The position numbers and the translations under genes were made by a program. Below the pieces are notes generated by a model that saw only the letters and a list, made by a program, of their open reading frames with translations, was not told the origin of the DNA and made no database searches. From the NCBI GenBank assembly GCA_914767715.1, contig OU612072.1, positions 22,258,001 through 22,322,000 of the forward strand: a DNA stretch of 64,000 bases, written 5' to 3'. Shown in pieces: positions 1 to 11,600 of the stretch. Numbering within the stretch: position 1 is the stretch's first letter; each line of letters opens with the position of its first letter. This DNA comes from Membranipora membranacea. Its lineage: Eukaryota > Bryozoa > Gymnolaemata > Cheilostomatida > Membraniporidae.

Positions 1-476
1 TGACTTTACTGGTTGAAGTCATGTCTTACTACTCATGTAGCTGAAAGTGGTTTTATGACATCAAAACTTCTTTCATCTTCATGTGTACTATGACTTGCGA
101 TGTTTGGTTACTGATTCAAGTAGATTTAATGGTGGTTTTTTTTCCTCACTGGTCCCTGTAATATCATTCCATGGTGTAGCTGTTGGAAAAGCTGACAATT
201 ATCATTAAACTCTAATATGACACATCTATTTGATGTAGGCTTTCAAGGTTGATTGTTCCAGCCCCCAGCACCCCCGGGTGTATACATCTCCTGTAATAGC
301 CCCTCTGCCTACGGGTGTCAGGAAAATTCAGTGATGAGGTCGAATAATCTTGAAACATTATCATGTTATGTTATATTCTCACTTACTAGACGACTCATGA
401 TAACAGAGCCAATTTAATTCATTAATTTGCTGCATTGTGGGAGTGTAGTTTTCATACACTGATTGTGTTCTTGTAG

Positions 477-652
477 AATGTCAGGAAGGTACAGAATGAA
501 AAGAGGAAGGTAACTCAGGCTCTCAAGTATATAAACTTTGCTATAGATAAGAGTAACATGATATTATTACCAGGCTCTGCTACTGTAACTCTGGAGGAGA
601 TATTCGGACTTATCACTCTTATCACTGGTCTCATGTCTAATGAGGATGCCAG
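477..652 (+). CDS. C3G/RAPGEF1-like N-terminal exon A
   Basis: The open frame from the acceptor (ttgtag) to the donor (AG|gtaagt) encodes 58 residues with the core QALKYINFAIDK, then LLPGSATVTLEE. This lines up with the helical N-terminal region of C3G/RAPGEF1 (vertebrate form SALRYFKTIVDK, then MLPGSASKVLEA). C3G is a Crk-binding activator of the GTPase Rap1; this region lies before its proline-rich segment. The exon ends in phase 2, while the next recognised exon starts in phase 0. A small extra exon between 653 and 1297, or a boundary error, is therefore likely. Upstream exons would lie left of the window. Confidence 0.75.
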
Positions 653-1297
653 GTAAGTGAGGAACGGAGGCTTTAGGGGGCCTCAACACGGAATGGCAAC
701 CTCAGGGTGCCTCAACATGATAAAGAATCAACCGTAGTTTGGTTCCGTGCAGCTAAAGCTTCGACAGTGAATTCAATGAAAAGTCAGATCATCAAGATGT
801 GCAGCGCAGATAATGGAGCTGTTTGTTTCATAATTTATCAAGCTCTGATCTCAATTTTAAAAAAACCCGGTCAGGGAGGATTGCAGGCGTCTCTATCATT
901 CACTGGTTAATGATGTCACTTCGCACCCTGAAACTCTGTCAAACCCTCTACCTCGCCACTCCCCTACAATCAGCCCCTAGCAGTTAACTTTGTTTAGGTC
1001 ACAATTAGAGCTGTTGTTGGTGGTTGGTAGTTGAATGCCATAAGTAAACCAGCAACCAGGAATAGACATGATCTCCTGAGACATGATAATTTTGTAACAG
1101 CAGGGGTTGTGCGATTACCTCCTCCTAGGGGTTAGAGTTAGGAGTTGTCTCTAACTCCCTGCCTCCAACACCCCAAACATTGATAAATGAAGATATGTTG
1201 TGTGTTTGGCAATTTACATATTGGCATGTCTAGTATAAGCTCTGCTATATTCTCTTGTTGCTATTTTGGTAGCGCATAGCTGACTTATTACCTACAG

Positions 1298-1389
1298 CAG
1301 GCATATAATGCTCTGGCTGAGCTCATAGAGTGGGCTGATGCCTTCATGCTCATGGATATAAAAACCCAACTAGATGTCGACAATGCAAA
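1298..1389 (+). CDS. C3G/RAPGEF1-like N-terminal exon B
   Basis: The exon encodes AYNALAELIEWADAFML followed by a short charged tail. It matches the C3G segment YQSLANLIRWSDQVML, directly downstream of the region in exon A. The donor is gtgagt at 1390, ending in phase 2. The acceptor is one of two neighbouring cag triplets at 1295-1300, both in the same frame. The last 20 nt and the donor lie inside a near-perfect palindrome (1370-1440). Confidence 0.75.
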
Positions 1390-1440
1390 GTGAGTCAGGG
1401 TTCTCAGAACCCTGACTCACTTTGCATTGTTGACATCTAG
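1370..1440. repeat. Near-perfect 35-nt palindrome across the exon B splice donor
   Basis: Bases 1370-1404 and 1406-1440 are reverse complements with one mismatch and a 1-nt spacer. The left arm holds the end of exon B and its gtgagt donor; the right arm is an inverted copy of the same bases. In the transcript this would fold into a hairpin hiding the 5' splice site. Confidence 0.95.
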
Positions 1441-1480
1441 TTTCCTCATCTACAGAACCCGGTTCTGTAGATGAGGAAAC
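1440..1480. repeat. Perfect 20-nt palindrome
   Basis: Arms 1440-1459 and 1461-1480 are exact reverse complements around one C. It abuts the palindrome at 1370-1440, so two hairpins stand in series in the intron after exon B. Confidence 0.95.
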
Positions 1481-1778
1481 TTTTGCTTTTTTTGTAACTT
1501 GTAAGCAATGCAATAACGATTTGAGAATTGATATCCTTGATATACGAAGGTTCCTTATTAAAATTATTAGTCCTTCCTTAGTAGTTCCTTACTTTGGCTC
1601 TTGTTTTTGAAAGTCACAAATTAATATAACTGTATTATAACATCAGTTCAAAATGTTTGCTTTGCATTCCTTAGCTTCTAGTTATCCCAGGCGCCAATCA
1701 TTCCAACACATTGGATAAATTATATATCATACTGGTTGAAACTTCTAATTGCTTTCTACAATGACTTCCTTATGACAG

Positions 1779-1839
1779 GAGAGTGATACGAGGTATCGAG
1801 ACATCAGTAGATGACCTCACAGAGTTTACATGTGAAGTG
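1779..1839 (+). CDS. C3G/RAPGEF1-like N-terminal exon C
   Basis: The exon starts after gacag with one base that completes the Lys codon split from exon B (AA|G). It encodes RVIRGIETSVDDLTEFTCEV, matching C3G VKGVIKAVLDGVKELVRLTI. The frame agrees with exon B. The donor gtataa at 1840 is weak but is the only one before an in-frame TAA. Confidence 0.7.
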
Positions 1840-2018
1840 GTATAATGTAGTTATGGGACCAGATAGTAAAACCTACCTACAAGCACCGCTGGCTCAGAGC
1901 GAGGATTTGTCATTAAAGGGGCAACTCCAACATAAAGCTACAATGAATGCGTTTTTATCCTTCTGTTTATAGGTGAGCACCTGTCGATTTGGATGATTTC
2001 ACAAGCAGAATAGACCAG

Positions 2019-2154
2019 TTAACGATGGGCTTCATAGCTAACTCTGCTACAGGACAGAAGGGGAGAGCCCCCAATTTATCTCATCCACCCTCGACCTCTG
2101 AGAGAAAATACAGATCAAGAATAGGCTCTGATTATGATAACGTCAGCAATGGTT
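2019..2154 (+). CDS. C3G/RAPGEF1-like N-terminal exon D
   Basis: This is a continuous frame rich in Ser, Pro, Arg and Lys, with IANSATGQKGRAP and a tyrosine motif DYDNV near its end. The linker after the N-terminal helices of C3G is similarly polar. The donor gtaagg at 2155 leaves phase 1, which fits exon E. The acceptor is uncertain: ccag before 2019 keeps the frame with exon C, but the same frame is open back to about 1977. Confidence 0.55.
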
Positions 2155-2482
2155 GTAAGGATAATCTATAACTTTGCACCAGGATAAGGCTAAATTGAGG
2201 AGCCTAGTCACTTAGTTTTCTCAAAAAAATTGTCCAATTACTCTGTTAAACTTTGCCAGAGCTGCTTGTAGTTGTTTTCCATGATTGACCGGCGATGAAT
2301 GATGATGGAATGCCCTACCAGCAAACTAGGATAAGCTTCATCACTCAAAAGCTATCTATTGTCAGTACTGTGAGCTAAGAAACCTCATTGCAGGTCAAAC
2401 TGTCCCTGAGCAAATCACTACAAAAAAACACATCGCTTTCTGTTGTAAAACATTATTCATTTCGTTTTCTTTTTATGAGCAG

Positions 2483-2625
2483 CCTTGTATGACAGTAGCA
2501 CCAAGTCACCCGCTGTTACACCGATGATGGCTGCATCTGATTCTTGGACCCCCAGTGGGGACAGAAATCTGATGAACAGAAGCTTTGCTGGCCTGCCGTC
2601 TGTCAACCAGTGGCACCAACAACAT
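2483..2625 (+). CDS. C3G/RAPGEF1-like exon E
   Basis: The acceptor ag at 2481-2482 plus two bases completes the split Ser codon from exon D. The exon then encodes LYDSSTKSPAVTPMM and a Ser/Pro-rich stretch ending NQWHQQH before a gtgaga donor. I recognise no domain. It is assigned by matching phase and position. No further exon of this gene, and no RasGEF domain, was found on the + strand downstream in this window. Confidence 0.55.
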
Positions 2626-5560
2626 GTGAGAGAAAAGAACGGGGTATGTCTGCCCATTTTTACCTCCAGGGTCATATTTAGAGGCCAGTACTAAACATAT
2701 AGAGGAAATCCGAAGTCCCAAGTTGATACTTTCAGTCAATTTACATCTTTCAGTTTGATGGGAAAGTTCAAAATACCCTCCCAGTATTAATTTATAGTGA
2801 TTCGAAAAAATTACCAAATCTAGGGTTTGCTAATTGGTTAAACAGTCCACTCCCGAGACTCAGATCGAGACATACCCAGAGTGTATCATAGCATTAGTTG
2901 AGAAATCACTCACTTCTCAGTATACTTTGTTTAAGTAATATCACATAGCCCTCTGTATATATATATATATATATATAGCCTGCTGGTACGTGGTCCTATA
3001 TCATTAGGGCGTACCAGTCTAAGGCATTGAGCTGGCGGTAGCACTACTCATACCTTATGAATTGAGCATTCCTGGTGGTGACTCCATGATCCATATACCC
3101 ACGCTTCATTGTTATCAACAAGCTAAATCTTTTTTCTCTACGGCCGAGCAGAAAAATCAAATGCCCATCATGTTATGAGGTATGAGAGTCGCAAACCTTT
3201 CCTGTTATAACATATATAATGTCTGCTGCCTATGTGTTAGCTAGTGGTGGATCTAAAGGGCACAGGCTCCCCCCCCCCCCATATCTTAACGATAACTTTT
3301 CAAGAACAGAAGAAAATCATCTCAACCTGCTGTTGTCCCAGTTGATAAATGTGAAATCACCCCCAACTGATACAGTTTTTTGATCTTGTATACTTTTGGG
3401 CCTTGCTCAAATCATGTTCTATGATTGGTTGGAGCCTTTCAATGATTATAGGTTTTTGATATCATTTCCCCACCACCGCCTATGTTACATATTCTCGTCT
3501 GGAAGTGGATCTTGTTGAATCGAGCCGCCTAAATACTGGCAACATTTGGTAATCAGGTTCCTTTGTTTTGTATCAATGTAAGTCTGGGTCAGGGGTTCAT
3601 CTCCTTGCATATTACTCGATGTAACCATGATCGTTTTATTGGTTTGATTGGTTTTGGATACTCTGTGGAGCAATTTGAATATTACCTCATGGCGAGCATT
3701 AGCATTAGCCTCCATATCTTTGCTAACCATTGATAGCAGGATTGTACCTTTGATGACGTACCACTGTGCACCTTGACCTTGATATTCTTATAGTCTGTGT
3801 TGTTATTTATACCCTGCATGATATGCCATGTATGGTCACCGGTATGGTTGTAATATTTATCTGACCATTCCGGTGAACATCTGCGGCAAACTGGTTCAGC
3901 AGCCCAGCAAAGCTCATAGGCTGTGATATTGGTCTAATTTTGACGCTGGTCTTTGTCCAGTTTCAATAAATCACCAGTAATGCTCATAGTTTGTTTACTA
4001 CTCTTGGTGACAACTATACAGCTTATTTTATTGGATCAGGTTGGAGCAGAACCGACCGAACAAAGCTTGTCATGACAGGCTAGTGTTAGCTCAACCTCAT
4101 GTACCCTGCCTGACATGATATATCATCATGACTTGTGATATACTATCACGTGATATACCACATATGGTCACTGATCTGTTATGAATATATGAATATTTGA
4201 GTGCGAATAAATTACCCAGAACAGTCAAGCAACACTTCTAACCAGAATTCCAGACTGCTTCTCACCTTCGTTTTTAGTAACAAGAGTTGCCCTCTTTTGA
4301 AAATTATTTTCTTTCTTACCAGTGAAGCCAGCACAGCACCGCATACTCATAGGCTCATTATATGAATGTGCAGCCTTAACGGAAGGCATGTTATCCAAAT
4401 GATTCAATTCAGATTAATTGAAGATGATTTGCTTGTTTTTTCAGTATTTTGTCAAGATCCAGTAAATCTTGGAATTATTTATGATACTGGATTACCAACA
4501 TCACCTCACCAGTTTATGTGATGAACTAGACAAGTTCAGATCAAAGATAAATTATCATAGTCAAGCCTGCTATATCAAGCTTCATGTAGGGGAATTTGTT
4601 GACAACCAGCTCTGAGGGCTACAACCCAAAGCAAAATATATTCATAAATATGGTCGGATGGTTTTTAGTATCTTGGTTGAAACATGCATGTGCCTAGATC
4701 AACAACAGAAAACTCTCTGCCTCAAGGTTGTTAGTTATCGGCGGTGATCAGGGAGAAATTTTAGAGAATTCCCATAATAATGAGTTTAGATACTTTGGCA
4801 GAGCTCCAACAAATCGAACAAATTGAAAAAATTATTTGTGGATAAGTGGGAATTTAGGAGATCAATTTATTGGTTTCTATTGCTGACTGCGTCAAGTCCT
4901 GCAATTAGACTGGTGATTTTAATTGAGGATTTTGAAAGTTAAAGTGAGTTTTAAAAAATTACTTCAAAGTTCGAGAGGACAAAGTCATCTACAGTTTATT
5001 TATAAACGCTAATATTTGTTATAATAAGTAATAATCTATGACAATCAAACACATTTCTAAAGAGTTATGCAGTACAAGCACAAGTCCAGTTGAAGGATTG
5101 TCAAATGATGCATTTGGATAAAAGGACTATCATAAAACAACAGGGGTAATGCCTTGGTCTTATACAGAATAACAGGATACCCATTAGGTGTTTTTCCTGT
5201 TACCATAGAAATGCTAAGAGTTCACACACGCATACACATATGAAGTCTCAATTATGAACTACAGGTGAGCAGTAGAAATATTGGTAAATCAGTCAATCAA
5301 ATTGCAGCATAATTAATAATGATGATAATAAAAATAATAATAAAAATGATAAAGTTGAGAAATTCACTCAATCGGTGTGCTTGCTTGTACCTAGTATTTC
5401 ATTTATGTATGTTATTTCATCTATTGGTTCGTTCATCTTCTCTGAGACGTGCAAGAAAAGCTGAGGTTAATCACCTTGATAATAGCCTCAGTGTATTCGT
5501 AGTTTGCAGGTAGCAGTTAGCAGGTAATCATCCAGTGTATTATTTAGTGGGGATCTGAAA
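2626..5560. other. Stretch between the C3G-like exons and the caspase gene end; no clear gene
   Basis: It holds a (TA)n run near 2957-2978, a C-run at 3269-3280 and a C-run at about 5743-5757 just beyond. A minus-strand frame at 3485-3730 and a short plus-strand frame near 3310-3375 (RRKSSQPAVVPVDK) have no support beyond being open. Under the inversion hypothesis a breakpoint would lie here. Confidence 0.6.
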
Positions 5561-5643
5561 TCATCGTTGGTCGGCAGTCGGCAGCTTCTTCACATCAATT
5601 TTCAGCAGGCTGACCCGTTCATTGTTGATCAGTTCAACTCTCT
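5561..5643 (-). CDS. Last coding exon of the caspase-fusion gene
   Basis: It begins after cacag and ends at TGA 5563-5561. The tail reads ELINNERVSLLKIDVKKL and ends TADQR. It lies after the caspase fold and has no recognised domain. Phase 1 from the previous donor (CAAG|gtcagt) fits. If the previous exon instead reads through, the protein would end in a Gly-rich tail coded by the adjacent C-run. Confidence 0.6.
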
Positions 5644-8600
5644 CTGTGAAAGAAAAGCACAACATACTGATAATGTAAGATAAGATAATTCTCTTCTACA
5701 GAATAACTTCCATTGACATTTCATTAAACTTGATATTCTGACCCCCCCCCCCCCCCCTGTGTACCGAGAGTTGCAGAATGATATGATTTATAAACTTCTA
5801 CAAGCATCGAAGAACCTGACTGACCTTGAAACACCACCTCACTCTTAGCAGGATTCGGTGATACAGGATTGGCCAGCTCATCTGGATGAGTAGTTCTCAT
5901 ATTAACTCCAGGAGACAGATAGAGCTTCCTCTCATTAGTGAATGTACTGATGGTGACAGGAAGCTGTCCTACGCCTTCCTTAGGAGCCTCCTCTCTCACT
6001 ATGGTTTGAATCTACAACCAAACAGGATGTTTTATTATGTCAGGTAATACTTTGAGGCGGTGGATAAATAATTTTCATCAAGAGGACAATACCCTGAACC
6101 TAGTAGCAGTCTCTAATGTATTGAAAGCTGGTGGTATCTTAAACACTTGATTGGAGGTAATCTTATCTGATGAAAGAAGATTTTAACCAAGACAAAAATA
6201 TCACAATATCACAAACTATTCCCCAAAAAACAAATTTATATTGACAATGCAAAAATGTAAAAATAAATTTGGATTTTTTTCACATAATTATTTCTCGAAC
6301 TGGTATATACTGTGCCCGAGCTTAATCAGACAGCAAGTGTAAAACCAGTATCAGGTATGTGCAATAAGGAAAACAGTCTTACCCTTTGTGGAAAAGAAAC
6401 ATTTAAAACCAACAAACATACCATTTTACTGAGTTCTTCAGCGTGTTTTGATCCTGCTTGCTTGTAGAAGGTTGCGACTAAAGCACGAATGAACAAAGAT
6501 CCTTTGGTCCTGAATCTCCATGAAACATAATCTGTCAAAATTTATCATGGGATGTACAATTGAACATAGTACATGGGTTCACTGTGGAAAAAGTTGGTTG
6601 TGTTGTGCAACTTTGACATTTCATATGTTTGCCTCTAGCCTTTGAAATATGATGAAGTTGATAGGTTTTCCCTAAGTGTTGGCTCATTTGCTATGATATG
6701 ATATATCGATATTCGTGAAACTTCAAAAATCTCATACTGTGTGGGATAGAAACTATGGAAGAGTGACAAGGAATCAAATCAAGGGATTGCATTGAGTTGC
6801 GGGAGAATCCATTCTTATCGGGTAATTTTCTATGGTTAATCCATTGTTAACAACTTTTTATTTGGCTTAAAAATGAAGCAGTTACATTTATAGTTACCTG
6901 GAAAGCTTGGGTGGAATACGATAAGATCATCCATACACTGATGGCTATCATCTGGAGGTCTTTCTGTTTCTTGTTGTTGCTGCTGTGGTTGTTGTTGTTG
7001 TTGTGACGGTTGTTGTTGCTGTTGATGTTGTGGTAGCTGTTGATACTGTCGTTGCCGCGGCTCTTTTGGTCGTTGTGGGGAGGGTACTGGTGGCACTCTT
7101 TTGACTGAACTTGGTACTTGTACATCTTCTTCTGGACCGGAAGCTGTTTTGAGAAAACAAAGGTAATCAAATCCAGCCCCAAATTCTGATTTGTCTTTGT
7201 TAGCTCTGTAATATTGTCATTGAAAAATAATCAGCCTAAGACTGGTCCATGTCAAAACTGCACAAATAATGTTTTTAGGGAACAGAATGAACATGAAATA
7301 ATATTAACCAGCTGTCTTTGTTTCCACTTCATCTAGTACACATCTCTGCTGTGATTCAGGAGATGCAGTGGATCCTTCATCAGTTCCTGTCTGGATTGTC
7401 GACGAATCGTCATTCTTCATTTTTCTCACTTAAAAACAAATTTTTTTTTTACTATCTTGCTTGTGCAATTAGGATTATGCTTCCATAAAGTGATTAATAA
7501 TTAATGCACTGCGAGATTTCAGATATTCAACATTGCAATTACAGAAATCATGGCATACTTTCATTGCAAATCTCATTAATCTATTATGGATATCAATCAA
7601 CAGATCTTCACACAAAATAGATGCCAGTGTTAAAAGTGCCACACCAAAGCTTACACACCTCCTGAGCAGGCCTGAAGGATCACCATCTTAGGTTTTCCCC
7701 TCATTGCAGGAAAGTTTTGTGATGAGAGCAGTCTGTATATGTCCACTAGTTTGAGGGTTCCATCTTTGGTTGAGATTGTACCATAACCACCATGACTCAT
7801 CAACACCAGTGCAAACATTCCCAGGTTAGCATGTACAGATGTATCAGTGTCTCTATCCACATACTGTGTCTCTTTGTGTATCGCCTCAACCACCTCCTAT
7901 ATCAAGAACAAATGGAGAAGAAATATTGCATTACCATCAGTAGATGTCCCGTTTTGGTTGATTCGGTTGATTTGGTTGACTTTTTGCATAGTCTAGATTC
8001 AAATACTTTATTATGATAATTCATGAAATAGTCAGTTGATATTTTTTTCTTTTACTGTATGCAAAAAAGTTGATCGTCAAGCATTGAAGGGAGTAACCTT
8101 CAAAGGGAGGGGTCCAGTTTGGGGCTGAGATGTAGTCACGTTTTAATTTTGATTAAGTTGTGAGGTCATATATTTTGATATCGCTCTTTCAAAGAAAGAT
8201 TGCCGGCTGCAATGTTTTAAGACACCAAAATGTGGAGATAAGCCCTTGCTACAGGGTACATAAATTTACATCTCATTAGTTGTTGGATGATATGATTACC
8301 TTGGCACTCCATACTCTATTACCGCTCAGCTCGCTTACAATGAATCCAAACTGTTTGAACATTTCAACCATGTTTTTGTAGTCATACTGAGATCCTTCTC
8401 TGTCCTGTTCCTTTATGGGGAATCTGATATTGATTATGAGAGCTCTTCCTCGAGAGGCAGTCATAGTATAAACCTTAAAACGAACAGAAAATTTCAATTG
8501 TTTTTATTAATTCAATGTCCACTGATGTGGAACCATTCGCCTCAGACCAACTTGATCAAGATGCTGAACGCTTAAGAATGCCATTCAGCATTTTCAATCC

Positions 8601-11600
8601 TTACACAGACAAAAGCTTATGTCTCTGAACTCATTATGGTAGGTTATAGCATCAATCTTCAGTAGATAAGAAGACATATTATTGGGACTAATCAGTTTGT
8701 CTTAACATCACAATAACCTTTTCTTTGTGAGGTGTAGAATACAAGGTGGTCTGGAAGTTTGGCAGCATGCTGATGTGTGCTTGAGTTTCATCATTCATGA
8801 TTCTTCTGATTTCATCAGTTGATGGGTCCAACTTCTTCACATATTGAACTAGTGCTTCATGAGCAGAGTCAGAGAGTTTGAGGCCTTTTATGGAGTGAGA
8901 AAAAATATTCGTATTAATTACAATCAAGTTATGGACTTCATACTGAATATGAGCAGTGAGAATTTCCTCAAACTCTACGAGTGAAATATATTCACAACTT
9001 GTTGGATAGTAGCACAAGGGGATAATCAAAGTCATAAAGAAGATCAACCAGAAACATCATTTCACACAATTCCACCAATCTGTGATATTTCAATCAAAAA
9101 CTATTGGACTCGCAAACTATAATGTGACTCAGCTAGCAGTAAATATAATGAACACCGTGGAGAAAATAATTCAAAAATTTAATCTTACATGGTGTCTTGA
9201 GTACAGCTGGAACATCATGTTCTGATCCACATGATACAGTGTCTGCTGTCGGCTGTTGATTGCTTGATGGAGCGCATATCGCCTGGAAGTCTAACAATGC
9301 AGGGTTAGGCTTTTCACGAATGAGGCAATGGGGACAAGGAATGTCATAACCTATCTTTGTAGCTGGCCAGGCAAGTCGCGCTTCTGCTGAAAGCTTTTCA
9401 AGTAGGTTGGAGAAAGTCTTCCAACATTTCAAAATCGTTGAGATAGACCCTTCAACTCTGATGGTGACTTTTTGTGCCTCTTTCTCGTTGATAAGGTGAG
9501 TATCGAACTCAGCTGCGTCAGACCGCTTACTACTTTTCGTTTTAGCTGAGGCACCGTTTCCATAGGGGAAGACTTGATAGCTACTAGCCATGACTTGAAG
9601 AAATTTCACAGTTAGCTGATGGAAAGCGTAGTTAGGTACTTTCAACCCAACAAAGTTCAAACAGGCACCGAGCTGAATCTGAGCTGTGTGAAGAGAAAAT
9701 GTATGTTCGGGCATGAAATATGGCATCAAGTAGCAACCATCCTGATTGTTGACAACAGTCGGGCCATGCAGGAGCTTGAATTTCTTCATAAGTGCAACTG
9801 CGATTTCAAAGGGTATCTTCACAGAGTTGGACAGGCACATTTCCAGATCTCTCTTGCTAATCATACCATTTCTCAGATAGCTGCTTCCTGTAGACACATT
9901 GACAGCAGAGGGCTGTACGACTAAATCACTGATCATGGTATGATCATAGAGTGATCCTATGAGCTCTGACACAGCTTCTATATTGTGAAATATTATATCA
10001 GCTAACTCACAGTCATTTGGTGACTCCTCACCAACATCATCTTCATCTGAATCAGACTCATCATCTTCATCTGAATCAGACTCATCATCTTCATCTGAAT
10101 CAGACTCATCATCTTCATCTGAATCAGGGAAATAAACTTCATCTGAATCATCTGAATCAGACTCAGGCGCTGGATACCACAATATTTGACCTGATCGCTT
10201 CATGAAGTCGAGAACAGTCCCAGGGTGCGTCAGAGAAGAATAAATCTGGTCATATGTGAGAAAGCTGTCAGTATCTCCAGTAAAAGGCTCTAGCCACACA
10301 GACGGGATGAAGCACATAGAGTTCTTCACTCGCCTGATAAGACACTCTTCTAAACGCTTGAGGTCTTCTGAATAGTCTCCTGCATCAACAGAAAATCCTA
10401 GTGAGAATACGTTATTCGCACTGAACATAGACAGAGTTTTGCTGCCATCAGAGGATACAGCCAGGTCGCAGAATTCATTTCCATCATCAAGAAGTTCACT
10501 TGTTAACTGTTTAACAGTATTTCTAAAATCCCTGCACAGTTCCTCATAAAGCTCTTTTTTGTCCACATATTTGTCAAGGTGAGTGAATATGAGGATAGGC
10601 TCTTGTATTCTATCAGTTATCTTGATCAGGTGCGAAAGCCAATCAAAGGCCACCCTTCTGGTGGCCTCCCGCAGTCCCCTTTCTTCTCTTAGGGTCTGGA
10701 ACTCCGGCATATTCACAACAATCACTGGTACGCAATCCTTTCGCACTGTCAGGTGATACCCGTAATGGTAGACTTCGTCGCCACCAAAGTCGATCACCTT
10801 GACGCTTATTGCTTCTGATTCAGGACCTTTCAGCTGGACTTCCTGAAAACCGAAAACTTTGGTTTTTTGAACTTTAGGATCATCTGAAGTTAGAGGCTTG
10901 AAGTTCTGCTGCATGGCACAGAGAAGAGACGACTTTCCTGCCTCCTTTCTACCAACGAGGGCGATTGACGAAAGTGTTATTTGGACTTTACCTCTTTCCA
11001 AGTCATTGTAGTAGGCTTTAATGGCACCCAAACCTCCTTCACACACAACATAGGGAGGCTCGATAAGGCTGTAGCATTCATCACATTCGAGCTGTGTTAC
11101 GTTCAGCACAAAGGGATGAAGACGGCAGAGAGAAGAGTTATCACTGAGGTTCAGGTCCCTCATGGAGACTAGTTCACCGATCCATTCAGGTAGTTGTTTG
11201 ATGCTGTTGCTCTGCAAGTCAAGCCATGTTAGCTTTCTCATGTTTCTCATACTGAAAAAAAGGTAAAGAGGATGCTACAATTGACCTGCTTCAGATCTAA
11301 TATCTTGCTATTAATATATTCACGACACACTTTCTTTCAGCTTGCCAACAGCTGTTTTGAGAGTGGTAGACATCATGACATGTTCAAACTAGTAATGCGG
11401 CTTAGACAATGTATGAAGTTCACTTTCTATCCTGGCATCACAGTGCTGACAAAAAAACATAGGATAATACAACAAAGTGCCAATCAAACCTTCACCTGCT
11501 TTATGTGTTGCAATAGATAGAATATGGATAGGATAATATAAACTTGATGTGGCCCACTGACACAAAGCTATTCTATCTTTGCATAAGGATATGCCCACAA

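Noticed and set aside
707-910. A 67-residue plus-strand ORF between C3G exons A and B
   Set aside because: No similarity to C3G, no good splice sites for the frame, and poor composition. A small exon may exist in this interval to fix the phase, but I cannot place it.
3310-3375. Possible further C3G exon (RRKSSQPAVVPVDK)
   Set aside because: The motif resembles the basic Pro-rich linkers of C3G, but the frame stops after 20 codons without a convincing donor.
3485-3730. Minus-strand 81-residue ORF
   Set aside because: No recognisable domain and no phase-compatible link to the caspase-fusion gene, whose stop lies upstream at 5561.
6836-7182. Three overlapping minus-strand frames rich in Gln, Asn/Ser or Thr
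   Set aside because: All arise from one CAA/CAG tract. Only the Gln frame joins in phase to the caspase p10 start.
8718-9047. CARD or death domain between Roc-COR and caspase
   Set aside because: The linker is helical-looking but too short once the acceptor at 8885 is used, and shows no conserved death-fold pattern.
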